Source: Paratrimastix pyriformis (Eukaryota; Preaxostyla; Paratrimastigidae). Taken from it: DNA of 64,000 nucleotides. Below are positions 1-34,079 of this stretch, piece after piece; within the stretch, counting starts at the first letter, position 1, and the number at the start of each line of letters is the position of its first letter. The stretch lies in the NCBI GenBank assembly GCA_027972325.1, contig JAPMOS010000030.1, forward strand, positions 260,001 through 324,000, in the 5' to 3' direction. The notes under the pieces were generated by a model. It was not told the DNA's origin. It worked only from the letters and a program-made list of their open reading frames with translations, and did no database searches. The position numbers were made by a program, and so were the translations under genes.

Positions 1-1422
1 GAAGCTGGCCCGGCGGGCAGTGGTTCGAGCAGGCCAGCACATGGGGCAGGTCCGTCTGGACGGAGAGGGTCGACTGACTTGATGCCCGAAAATTGGCTCT
101 TTACAAGGATTTCCGTTTTCATTTTTCTCTGGGTGACCGATGCCCCGAGCTCACTCTGTGCAGGAATCGAGCACCGTGCCCTTTTTGACCGATGCTGTTC
201 TGCGTGGGATTCACCCCTGCCATGTGCTCATTTGCGCGCTTGTGGGCGTTTTGATTCGCAGATTGGAGTTCAACCATCGAAAGACAATTCCTCGACTGCC
301 TCGGGCATCTCATTCGGCTGTTTCCTCGCCGGCAGCGCCCGAGTGCGCCCTTGTCGGCATTTTCGTCCTCCACCGGGTCGGCCCCAGGTCCCCGTCCCCA
401 TGCGCCAGCCCCTCGAGGGTGTCGATCCAGTCGGCCTCCTCCTCGGCCTTGGAGTCCTCGTCATCCTCCTAATTGCCCACCTCCTCCGGACAAGCCTCTT
501 CGGCAGCCCTGGCTCCCCACCTCCGTCCGCGCTCCTGGTTGCTGCCGTCACTGTCGTTTTCTCCCCGATCGCATCATTCCCATGATTTGATCAACCCCTT
601 CTCCTTGCTTGTTGTTTTCTATGGCCTTCTCCTCCTTTTCACTTTTGCGGAACCACAGCGGAGTCAGTGCGCTTTCCCTATTCGATGCATGTTCCCCAAA
701 AGCTCAAAAAGTGTCAAATTCGCCAGAAAAGTTTTACTAAACGGCATAAAGTCGGTCCCTATTGGTTCCGATGGTCTGGACCAACAGTTCGGTCCCTGGT
801 TACCGACCTTGAATGCGCGATGTGGGCAGGGTTTTGTGAGACTGAAGAGATCTCTGACAACGTTGCAGATGCTAAAATATGCAGCAGCAAGTCCCGGTGC
901 AAATGGTCTCTCGATGCATAAACTGGGAGACAGGGCCAACGAAATAACATCTTCCGGGGAATGGTGGCCCCAAAAATCGTCGAGACAAGTACTGACGTCA
1001 TTGAAAATAAACTGTGCGCTGTTTAGACGGGCTGTCAACTTTCGGAAAGCCGAAGGAGTTGACTGGATGGAGGGCTCCATGCGAAAGCACCCTCATCGAG
1101 CCCTTCCCGAATAGCCATGCCCGGTTCATTCGGCAGCTTGTTGGGTCTACTGTTCATATCCGGTGTGACAACTCCGCCGGATCTGCTTTGCTGCAGGACG
1201 GGGGGGGAAACGTGTTGAGGCCCGGGGACGATGGGGCAATTTTGCCGGAGAAGAAGCTGAAGGAAAATGTTGGCCCCGTTGAGGCAAATTGGCTTCATGC
1301 GAAACAACCCAGAGAACCCCTCCAGTATGGATATGCATCAGCCAGGTCCCCGGGGCGAATAGTATGCACATGCAAACGAGATCACATTTTCCGGTGCCGG
1401 CCGCCTCTTCGGCCACCACCCT

Positions 1423-1458
<36 letters not shown>

Positions 1459-1547
1459 CTCTCCCAAGGCGCCGCTAGCTTATTCTGAAATCCAGACGGG
1501 ACCAATCCGCTCCGATTTCCAGATGAAAACCTGGGCGTCGGCTGTGT

Positions 1548-1581
<34 letters not shown>

Positions 1582-1740
1582 CCAGTCGCTCGGAAAGTCA
1601 CAACAGAACTGTTTACTCCGGTGGTCCTCCCCAATTCTCATCCTCTCCATCCACCAAATCGCCTGGTTCGGACCCTTTTTGGCCAGCTCACCCTTCGACT
1701 AACAAGGATCATCATGACGGCAAATGTTCCATGAAGAATA
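1..1740. other. No gene assigned; two microsatellites
   Basis: No conserved domain or convincing exon was recognised on either strand. The first 78 bases are open in two + frames that end at TGA near position 75-80, so they may be the 3' end of a gene lying to the left, but the product cannot be told. An (AGC)n run lies at about 1422-1456 and a (CA)n run at about 1557-1581. Open frames across these runs are low-complexity artefacts. Confidence 0.3.
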
Positions 1741-2957
1741 TTACCACCGGCGCGAGTCCCAGTCGTGCCAGCCGTACTGGGCGGTCGCGTGTTTAAACTC
1801 GGTCGGATGCTAGCGAGGTGAACGCATAAGAGGAAAGCACATGGTGAAGGCATGGTGGTGTGCGATGCGTGACGTGGCGGTAGCGTGGGCGTGGCATGGA
1901 TGAGCGCGGAGACGGCATGGTGGCTCGTGGCGTGATGGAACATCGACATGGAACGGGACGGGGCGATGGTGGTGTGAGAGTGTGGTGGAACATCGGCATG
2001 GAATAGGCTGACCTTCCGGTATTGGTCGAGATAGCGGCGGCACCGTGCACGAAATTCAGCCTGTGGGGAGGGAGCGATGATGAGTAGTGTGCGTGTGCGT
2101 GCGGGCTGGAAAAAGCAAGGATGGGCGGGGGGGTGCGGACCAGGAGGATGGGGGATGTCATCTCAGGCTCCTGCTGTGCCTTGACGTCCATGAGGTTGGC
2201 CACATCGTAGCTGGCGTACTGGAGAAGGGTCTCCTGTATGGGACGCCGAGCCCTGCCAGACAGGGTGATGCCGACTGCGCCCAAAGGAAATGCGGACCAT
2301 ATTTGACGGTCGGAATCCATCAACTGCACCACTTGCTCCTTATATGGGTTAGAATAGCCGTGCCTGGGGGTGGGGTGGGGGGGATGAGTACTCGGCCAGG
2401 GGAATAGCGGCGGACAGCTCCAGGAGCCTCTTGAGTCCGATTGGAAGTGGGAACCGTCCATCGTGAGTTTGAGACTGTAACATTGCATATGCAAGTTGAG
2501 TGTCATAGACGTTCGAGAGGTTCACCTGGAACTGATGGAAAAGAGCGTCAGAATCGGCTGGATGGCGGAGATGAGAACAAAATCGGAGGACGGAAAGGAG
2601 CCCCGACCTCGGCAATCGTGCTTTACAGCGCATACATCGGAATATGTGTCAGGAAGATGGACGACTTGAGCGAAGCAAGAGACCGACCATGCATTTTGTG
2701 ATGGCTGTATCTTCAAGGAGGCGTCGAAGGCCGGCGTCGAACAACGAAGCGCCACCAGTGGAAACGTCAAAGAGATAAACGCAGTTTGAGGCCGTGGCAA
2801 CCTGACACAGGCAGATGGGCCCCGTCCTGGATAATCGAACGCCTTCGCTATCGAAGGCAATTGTTTTGTTCTGACATGTCCTGTAAATTTTTGCGATTGC
2901 CTGGGTGCACTCATCAGCACGTGATATGAGGAGGGGAACCACTCTTGGCACAGCCAT
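1741..2957 (-). CDS. EXD1-like DEDDy 3'-5' exonuclease domain protein
   Basis: Predicted 262-residue protein from six exons: 2957-2688, 2620-2608 (only 13 nt), 2557-2392, 2363-2141, 2060-2013 and 1809-1741. All phases agree. The three exonuclease motifs are visible: Exo I as FDSEGVRLSRTG, Exo II as the HDCRADSD region after the tiny second exon, and Exo III as YASYDV with the DEDDy tyrosine. Families with this fold (EXD1, Egalitarian, WRN/RNase D group) trim or bind RNA or DNA; the substrate here is unknown. The helix AEFRARCRRYLDQYRK and a short tail ending DSRRW finish the protein. Donors are GTCGGT, GTCGGG, GTACTC, GTCCGC and GTCAGC. The ATG at 2957 is the first in frame upstream of the domain. 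A nuclease role is family knowledge; the exon model is my inference. Confidence 0.75.
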
Positions 2958-3140
2958 CGTTACGGAATTCCGAGAGAATAACCCGGTGGTGATGGAGCTG
3001 CGACATCAGGCAGACGGGCGGGGCGGCGGAGGCGGCGGAGAAAATTGAGAGAGCGAAGAGTGGGGGGGTGGATGATGATGAGAGGGGAGATGTTCGAAGA
3101 AGGAAATAACAACGCCAAAAACTCACAAAAACGCTCGTCC

Positions 3141-4572
3141 TCACCGCCCCGCCGGGGTCGCGCCGCCACGGTGTTGGCTGGAATAACCCCACACTGCCGG
3201 CTGTCGCGCGTACCCCGTGGCCTCCTCCCCCGATTGAGGCTGCTGCTGTGGCATCAGAAGCAGCGAATGGAGTTGTGCCCACCCCGGCAATGGCTGCGGG
3301 GCGTCCTGCACCACCTGCTGTTGCTGCAGCGGGTACATGGGTGCGGGCTGCTGAGAGGCCCGGGGTCGAGCAGGCGGGGGCGGCGGGGACGGGGTCGGAT
3401 CCACAAAATGCACTCGGCGCGGGGGGGCAGGAGCCGCCGCTGGTGGTTCGGCGCCGCCTCGTGTGGGACTGTGGGTCCGACCCGATGCATGCGGCGGGGG
3501 ACTGCGGCTCGCACCCCGGGCACGAGTGGCTATCAGTGGGGGACTCGGGGACTCGGCCCTCCCGGGACTGCGGCTCGCACCCCGGGGCGCAGTCGGCTGT
3601 TGTTGCCGCTGGGCGGACCGCGGGCGGGCGGCCGGGGCAGGGCTGCTGATGGCTTTCGAGGCGGTGGTAGTGGTGGTGGTGCGTGTGGGTGTGGCGGCGG
3701 CCCGGGGCGGGCTGCTGCTGCCGGGGGGATGTCGGCCACCGGTCGGAGTGGCATGACGGATCTCACTGCCGCCACCGGACACCCGCGGGGGCCTGGCCGG
3801 TGTCGCTTCGGGCCCCGGGGTGGTGGTGGTGGTGGCGGCGGCGGCAGGGTGGTGTGGCGTGCGGATGGAGGGACTCGGGGCGCGGCGCGGAGGCAGGGGG
3901 GTGGCCGTGACGGGGCGGTGGGCGGGGAAGGGGCTCCGGCCTGGGGTTGGAGCCGCGGATGCTGGTCGGGGGGCGGGAGATGCCGCCCGGGCCGTGGGTC
4001 GCGGCTGGGCCGAGACATGGGTGGGGGTGGGGGTGGGGGTGGGCGAGGGGGTCGGCGGTGGTGGTGCTGATCCCGCTGCCGCCTGGACTTTGAGTTTTTC
4101 GACGGCCGCTTCGAGTAGGCCGGCCAGCTTGGTGATGGTGGCCTGGCGGTCCTCCGCCACACGGCGCGCCTCGGCCAGGTCCTTCTCGAGCCGGGCGCGC
4201 TCCTGGGCCCACTGGTCGCGCTCCAGGGCGTGTCGGGTGGCGTCCGACTGAAGGCGCTCGTTGTCCAGATGCAGGTTGCGGTTTTCCGTGGCGGCCAGGT
4301 CGTGCTGGGCTCGGATGGTCGAGATGGTGGCCTTGAGGGCGTCCAGTTCGGAGCGCATGCCCGATTTGAGGGCCTCGCGCTCGGCGATGGCCTGCGGGAC
4401 GGTGATGATGATCGAATAATGATGGTGGTGATGATGGTGGTGGTGGTGATTGGATGATGTCACGATGACGATGATGACGATGGTGACTGGATGATAATAA
4501 GAACGGATGATGATGATGGTCGGATGATGCTGCTGCTGCTGTTGCTGCTGCTGCTGATGATGATGTTCGTGC

Positions 4573-4649
<77 letters not shown>

Positions 4650-5607
4650 CTCTGCCTGCCCCCATTTCTCACCCCTCCCCCTCCCCCCCTCACCCCCTCA
4701 CCCCCTCACCCCGCCTGTCCGATTTGCCGACTGTCCGGCAGACCTGCTTGCGCTGCTTCTCGACCCGCTCCACCCGGGCCACCAAGGTGCTCAGCTGGCG
4801 CATGAACTTGCCGTTGGGATCCGGCGGTCCGGCGGTGGCCTGCTGGGTGGACGGGGACCCGAGAGAGGACACCGAGCTGGCAAAGGAGGCCGACAGGGCC
4901 GAGAATGCTGCAGAGGCGGATAGAACCCCTGGGGCCTGGGCGGCGGTAAGAACCGGGGACATTGAGGTCATGTCGTCCCCCCGGGCTGGCGGAGGCATGG
5001 ATGACGGCGGCTGCCGTTTGGGGGCTGGGGCCGGGGTGGGGTCGACGGGGTCGGTGGCGGCGGTGGCTATCACCTGGGATTGAGTTGCCTCGGGTGGCCG
5101 GGGGGTTGGTGGTGAGTCGAGGGGTTCGGGGTGCTGAGGAGCGGGCAGGGGCACTGGGGACGGTACCGGGGAGGGAGCCGGCGAGTGTGGGGCCGGGGTG
5201 GGATCGACCCCGGATGGGATCTGACTGGGGCCTTGCGGCCGTGGGGAGAAGTTGAGTTGTGGAACAGTGTGGGAATCGCGTGGAGAAGGAGAGGAAATGT
5301 CCACGGGGGCAGCAGTCGCGGTCGGCAATACCAGCGGAGAGCCATTCTTTTGGGAGTCAGGAGTGGAAAAATTCAGGAATACGTCAGGCCCAAAAATGGA
5401 CGAGTTTCCTGCCGGTGGCGACAACGCCGAAACGTTGGAAGGAGGTTGGCCAGTGAGGGGAGATGCGGGCATGGTGGAAGCAGGAAGTCCAAAACGTTGT
5501 GGGAAAAGCAAGACTTCCCCGCTTCGAGTGGGAGAACCCATATTTGCCGGGTCTTGCGACGGTTCGGCCATCGGATACCGCGAAGGGCCAAAATCCGGGC
5601 CTCGCAA
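3141..5607 (-). CDS. Proline-rich protein with central coiled coil, function unknown
   Basis: Two exons, 5607-4744 and 4391-3141, give about 704 residues. They join in phase 0 through donor CAG|GTCTGC and acceptor CCGCAG|GCC. The N-terminal third is rich in Pro, Ser and Ala. A charged helical stretch spans the junction: VARVERVEKQRKQ runs into AIAEREALKSGMRSELDALK and on through about 90 residues with heptad character. The rest is Pro/Ser/Arg-rich and low in complexity, with SRSP-like and PTPSPTPTPTP stretches. An in-frame ATG at 5571 could be the real start, since ATG 5607 is only 72 bp from the divergent DCAF7 start. I do not recognise a family. A scaffold or cytoskeletal role would be a guess. 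The intron is filled with a trinucleotide array. Confidence 0.6.
4400..4660. repeat. (GAT)n/(ATC)n microsatellite in intron
   Basis: This array fills most of the only intron of the proline-rich coiled-coil gene. It reads as ATC on the coding (-) strand, and a short (CTG)n block lies inside it at about 4528-4556. Confidence 0.9.
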
Positions 5608-5679
5608 CTCAAATCCTCAGAGATAGTTCCCAATCCCAGGGTTCGGTTTCCTCTGGTTCTTTGGCTTTCCTTCCTCCTC

Positions 5680-7253
5680 ATGGAAACCGGCTCTGCTCCA
5701 GCCACAGCCGCCCCTGCTCAGGGAACTCCTGCGCCTTCTGCTCCTGTCGGATCGACTTCTGCTGCCGTTGCTGCCATCGGTACTCCTGAGCGGAAAAAGG
5801 AGATCTATACCTACACGGCCCCCTGGCTCGTTTATGGGATGAGTTGGTCAGCGCGAGCAGATCACAAGTATCGGCTCGCTTTTGGCAGCTTTTTGGAGGA
5901 GTACGCCAACAAGGTGCAGATTGTACAGCTGGATGAGGAGAATAGCACCTTTGTTCAGAAAGCGAGCTTCGATCACCCTTATCCCACCACTAAGATCATG
6001 TGGCTTCCGTCTGAGGCCACTGACAAGCCCGATCTTCTGGGCACCACAGGCGATTACATGAGAATATGGGAAGTGACCTCCAATGGCTCTGTCCGCCAGA
6101 AATGCACACTGAACAACGTCTGTATGGTCCTCTTGAGAACCTCCCCTCACCGCCTTCACGCAGAGCAAGAACACCGAGTTCTGCGCCCCGTTGACATCCT
6201 TCGATTGGAACCGGACCGACCCCAACATTATCGGCACCTCTTCCATTGATACCACCTGCACTATTTGGGATCTGGAGGTCTGATGCGACGGGTTTTGCTT
6301 TGCTTCGAGCACTCTCCTCCGGTTTTCGCTTCGACATCGCAGACCCAATGCGCCAAGACCCAGCTGATTGCCCACGATAAGGAGGTGTTCGACATGGCAT
6401 TCGCCAGCGGGACCCACATCTTTGCCTCCGTGGGTGCGGATGGCTCGGTGCGTATGTTTGATCTTCGGTCCGTCTATCTCTCCCCCCCCTCCCCCCCCCC
6501 CAGGTCGACTTTTGCGGGTATACCCTGGTTGTTGGTGAGCGCGCTGGAATGGTGATGGGTTTTTGCGGCTGCCCTGTTTTGCCTCCTCGGGGCAGATGGG
6601 GAGAGCATGATGGGGGAGGGAGCCTCTTTTCCCTCATCTGCCTTCCCCCCTTGTCTTCCTCCCCCCACAGCAACCTGGAGCACAGTACCATCATCTACGA
6701 GAGCAAAAACTACGTGCCCCTGCTGCGGCTGAACTGGAACAAGCAGGACCCCAACTACCTGGCCGCCATCATGATGGACTCCCCCGTGGCCATCGTGCTC
6801 GATGTACGGTCGGTGGTGGCTCTGACCCCTGGGTATGGTGGGTGGGTGGACCTTCCCTCCGGTGATGTAGATTTCCGAGGGGTGACTCACCGAGGGTAAT
6901 TCCCACCATCATCCCCTGTCCCCCACAGAATGCCCTCCATGCCCGTTGTTCAGCTGATGGGCCACAGCGCATGCATCAACTCGCTCGACTGGGCCCCCCA
7001 CTCGTCGTGCCACATTGCCACCGCGGGCGATGATAAGCAGGCCTTCATCTGGGACCTCAGGCCCATGCCCAAGGAGATCGAGGGTCTGTCTTTGGGTGAA
7101 CGTTGAGGCTGACTTCCCCATCTTCTTCTCTTCTAAGATCCTCTGCTGGCCTACAACGCCGAGGTGGAAATCAACCAACTCTGCTGGTCATCCCTGCAGC
7201 CCGACTGGATTGCTCTGGCTTTCGATCAGACCATGCAAATTCTGCGCGTGTGA
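5680..7253 (+). CDS. DCAF7: DCAF7/WDR68-family WD40 protein
   Basis: Six exons (5680-6117, 6164-6277, 6343-6467, 6671-6808, 6929-7083, 7138-7253) give 361 residues with consistent phases. The protein follows human DCAF7 and plant TTG1 nearly throughout: [89 protein letters not shown] and the C-terminal TMQILRV. DCAF7 is a seven-bladed propeller that acts as an adaptor for DYRK/HIPK kinases and as a CUL4-DDB1 substrate receptor; TTG1 pairs with MYB-bHLH factors. Relative to human, an Ala/Pro-rich tail of about 35 residues precedes the core. All five donors begin GTC (GTCTGT, GTCTGA, GTCCGT, GTCGGT, GTCTGT). The gene is divergent from the coiled-coil gene to its left. Confidence 0.95.
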
Positions 7254-7500
7254 CGCAGTCGGTTGTCCTATTTCTTTATCTTGTTGAGTCGAAAGTTTCC
7301 CAACTCTCTCGCTTGTTGCATGCTCTGCGTCGTGCTGGGTTTCGGTCATCCGTTTTCTCTCTTCTCCTTCGTCCATTCTTCTTCCCTTCTTTCTTGGAAA
7401 AAGAACTTTTCCGCGGGCTGAGTCCGACCGTGCGAATGCGGCTCGTGGGGGTGCCGAGACGAATGCAACCCTCCAAGCCACCCGCTCCACGGTCATCGAG

Positions 7501-8294
7501 ATGGCTGAAGAAGAGAACGTCCCCGTCCCTGCTCTGCCCGAGGGCCAGAGCGTGTTCACCCCCATGGTGGCCACTCTGCGCGGTGTTCATATCCAGGATA
7601 ATGAGATCCCCACCACCGGCTTCCTGGAGTCCATGAAGCTGCTGAATGGCCTTTTCAACATCATCGGCCCCAAGAAGATGGCCCCGGTGAAGAACGATAT
7701 CAACGGCAACATCGAGACTCTGGAAAATGCGTTCAAGACCAACCCTGCCGCATTCCCCACTCTGCAATCCCTCGTCCGGCCCCTGATTGCCGGCCCCAAG
7801 CAAAAGAAGGGCCCCGTTCCTTCCTTCCTCTGGCTGAAGCGTGCCCTCGAATTCATGATGATCTGGATGCGCAACTTTTGCTCCACTGAGATGCCCATGC
7901 GGGTCTGGCTTTATTGTTGACCAGGTTCTCATACAGGCCCTCATTTTTTTGTGTTTTGCCTATTACGATCAACTCCCCCCGACTTCACAGGAGGCAGCCC
8001 AGAACGCTTATGAGGCAACTCTCCACCGGTATCACGGCTTCATCGTGCACCAAGTCTTCAAGGTGGCCTTCTCCAGCATGCCCGATCGTGCTGGATTCCT
8101 TGTTCGTGTTGGCTGCACGACCCCTGTCTGTTTCCGGCTGTGCCGACAGGTTCAGTTCTCACCCCATCTGATAGGAGAAGATCCAGCACTTCACCGCGGA
8201 AGTGCGCGAGTGGGTCGAGCTGATGACTCCCTTCATCCAGAACATGCAGCAGTTCCTCAATGCGAACAACCTGGATGATCCCAGCACTGTCTAA
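7501..8294 (+). CDS. Glycolipid transfer protein (GLTP fold)
   Basis: Three exons (7501-7902, 7991-8125, 8175-8294) give 218 residues, close to the 209 of human GLTP. GLTP proteins move glycosphingolipids or ceramide-1-phosphate between membranes in the cytosol. Conserved binding-site features are present: NDINGN (Asp66 and Asn70, equivalent to human D48 and N52), FLWLKRALEF (Trp111, the stacking W96) and HRYHGFIV (His149, equivalent to H140). The lysine expected three residues after Asn70 (human K55) is not there, so headgroup choice may differ. The C-terminal helix reads EKIQHFTAEVREWVELMTPF. Donors are GTCTGG and GTCTGT. The start ATG is the first in a clean frame and follows DCAF7 on the same strand by about 250 bp. 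Confidence 0.92.
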
Positions 8295-9790
8295 ATCCCC
8301 CCTGTATGGCCGACCGGGAGGGCGGATCCCACCCCTGATCCCCTCTCCTTTCTGCTCGCATGGGATTTCCCCTTTTCCTTTTTTCCCCTCACACTCGGAA
8401 TAATGTACCGAATATTTTCAAGTCGCCTGGGGGGGCTGGGGGGCGTCCGTCGGGGTGGCATTGAGGTGTGGCTATAACCACGGTAACAGGCGTCCATAAA
8501 GCCCCGCGGGCCCCGGCCCCCATCACCAGCCCGCCCCGAAGGCTGCGCGGAGGGTGGACGAGCCGTCGGCCCGATCGATCGGCAGAGCCAACACAAATGC
8601 CTCACCCCCGCGCTTCCAGCCCGGTCAGTGCGGCAGCATCGGCACCGAGCCAACCCAAGGATTTGCTTCAGGTTACGGCCACTTCATGGGGCATCTCCTC
8701 TGGTTCGGACTGGGGTGAACCCGAGCGCACCCAAAGCTATTCGTTGCGACATGGGGGGCGCCGCAGACAGAGTCCACCACCTCGAATTCCCGCATCGAAC
8801 CGGAGAGACGAAGGAGATATGTCCACCCACGTCTTCCTTCTCCCATCTCCAGTGACTGCACGCTGGCGCTGGAGTACCGTCGCCGGAGATCAAGAGTCAT
8901 CTTGGTCTTGGAGTCTCTTCTGCTTGGCGTAGAAGGCGGGGGGAGTGCCGACACCAGACCGCTCCCACCACAGCCCACATTCCCCTGGGGAACGTCGGCA
9001 TCACCATCGGCCGAACCACCGCCACCACAGCCGCCAGCGCAACAGCAGCCACCACCATCGCAGGTGGTGAGGCGTACACGAACAAGATGATGTCGCGGGG
9101 GGCCTTGAGAACCTGCGGCTGGATTTCCTTGAAGCCCGGCAGCGCCACTGTTTGGGGGGCCGGCATTGTTCGGCAGCTTCTTATCGATGGTGACCGTGTG
9201 GCCCCCCCTTGACAGCCGCCAGTTGCACGATGCCGGCAATGATGAAACCCATCTGCCCCGGCGGTTTCGCTCTTGGGCGTGAACACATCCCACCCACTCG
9301 ATCCATCGGATCGACCGTGTTGGTCGCCAAACAGCCGAATGCGCTCGCCCTTACATCACATGAGTCGCCCCCCCTCCTTCGGTGGTGCCTTTCTTGTCAT
9401 GATAAGCCCCTGAGTCTTGGCCCGGACCCCCCCCCCCCCCCCCCCTCCCCGAACACCCCCCCGCAGGCAGCGATGCGTCACTCGAATTACTTCCCAAAAA
9501 AAAAAAAAAACTTGTGTCCGCGCTTACCACCTTGGGGGCGGGCGTGGCGGTGGGCGTGGCGGGGCAGTCGGCTGTCCCGGAGCAGCCAAACTGCTCGATG
9601 ACAGCAGCATCGCCGCACCGGGGAAGGGCAGGGCGGGTGCCGAGACTGAGCTCCCAGATGGGAGGGCAGTGCCGGGGTTGAAGCCGACATGAGTTCTGGG
9701 GCCGGAGGTGCCGGGGCACTAGCCACCACACCTGCAGCCACCACCGAGGGTGGCGGGGCAGGAGCCGCGACGCGGGGTGGCATGTGGGGC
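8295..9790. other. Unassigned stretch, possible minus-strand exon at 8.9-9.3 kb
   Basis: Between GLTP and the TRAPPC11 stop no known family was recognised. On the - strand, 9286-8897 is open with a hydrophobic run after APRDIILFVYASPPAMVV, and another frame holds GQMGFIIAGIVQLAAV, so a membrane protein exon is possible but frames could not be joined. A poly-C run lies at about 9427-9446 and a poly-A run at about 9495-9510. Confidence 0.25.
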
Positions 9791-9794
9791 GGCT

Positions 9795-33126
<23,332 letters not shown>

Positions 33127-33130
33127 TACA

Positions 33131-33436
33131 ATGGATCGCCGCTCGGGCAAGGCATCAATTCAGTCGGTCCCTGTTGATCACTATCGCCGTCAAATGGGTC
33201 GCCACGAAATTCACAAGGTCTGTCTGATTTGTTTTCTTCTCTTCTGATTTTCTTTTTCTCCGTTGCAGCAACCGCAATATAAGGCGAGCGTCGAGAATGT
33301 CGTGCGCACTGCCGCCAAGAACACCGAAAGCGGGAGCTCTCTTCTTGCCTGGTTCCTTCTCATCATCATCCTTGTCGCCTGCATCGCTATTGGCATTCTT
33401 TACCTCCCTCAGATCGTCCAGTTTTTCAAGCACTAA
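33131..33436 (+). CDS. RAMP4/SERP1-like ER membrane protein
   Basis: Two exons (33131-33217, 33269-33436) give 84 residues. The family (RAMP4, SERP1, yeast YSY6) is a small tail-anchored protein that sits at the Sec61 translocon and stabilises new membrane proteins. The cytosolic part ends VVRTAAKNTESGSS, which fits the family signature of a basic stretch then a small-residue linker. One membrane helix follows, LLAWFLLIIILVACIAIGIL, with a short tail YLPQIVQFFKH. It is about 18 residues longer than human SERP1 at the N-terminus. The intron is 51 nt with donor GTCTGT and acceptor TTGCAG. It is divergent from TRAPPC11. Confidence 0.82.
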
Positions 33437-33439
33437 TCT

Positions 33440-34079
33440 TCATTCCGCTTTGTGAGAGCTCTTCCTTTTTCTCGCACTGTTCATTCGAAATCTTGTTCAA
33501 GTTTTTTTGTTTTGATTTTCGAAAGTTCAGGTGAATCGTTCTGAAAGAGAAACGACCAAGCTATTCAGGACATAAAAACACATTTGTTTTTGTTTTTTTT
33601 TTGAGCCGGGGTCCCTGTCAAAAATGAACACCAAAAAAGCGGGGAAACATCCGCGTGTTCTGGCCGCCACACCACAGGAACCGGTGAAGGGCAGCGAGGC
33701 TCAGTGACCGATGCGTCGCAAGCTGAACATCCACCAAAAAGACACGAATCCCGATTGAAGATACCACCTCAAGATATATGCTGTGAAAGACTTAAGTTGA
33801 TGGAGGAGGACACCAAAATTGGTGGTGACGCGCTAGCTGTCTGACCAACGCGACCCGCGCCCTGCCAGTGCTGGCCGATAAACCATTTGATGAATCGGCC
33901 GGCCCGAGAGTCCGCGAATGTCCGAGGAACAACAAAAGGGAAAAATATTTGTTTGAGTGGGGCTTGATCCCACCCGTAAAAAAACAAAACTGTCAGGAAG
34001 AAGCACGAAGACACTGACAGCGCATTGCCGCAATCAAACAGGGCACAGTCTGCCATCCCGGGTTGTTTACCCATTCTCT
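33440..34079. other. Intergenic, no feature seen
   Basis: This holds the probable 3' end of the RAMP4-like gene and the FAM21 promoter region. T-rich runs occur at 33580-33605. No coding region or RNA gene was recognised. Confidence 0.4.

Noticed and set aside
664-1080. Minus-strand 138-codon frame
   Set aside because: No domain, no splice context and overlapping frames on the other strand; treated as chance.
33830-33980. Possible tRNA because of a GTGGGATCAAGCCCCAC hairpin
   Set aside because: No acceptor, D or anticodon arm could be folded around it on either strand.
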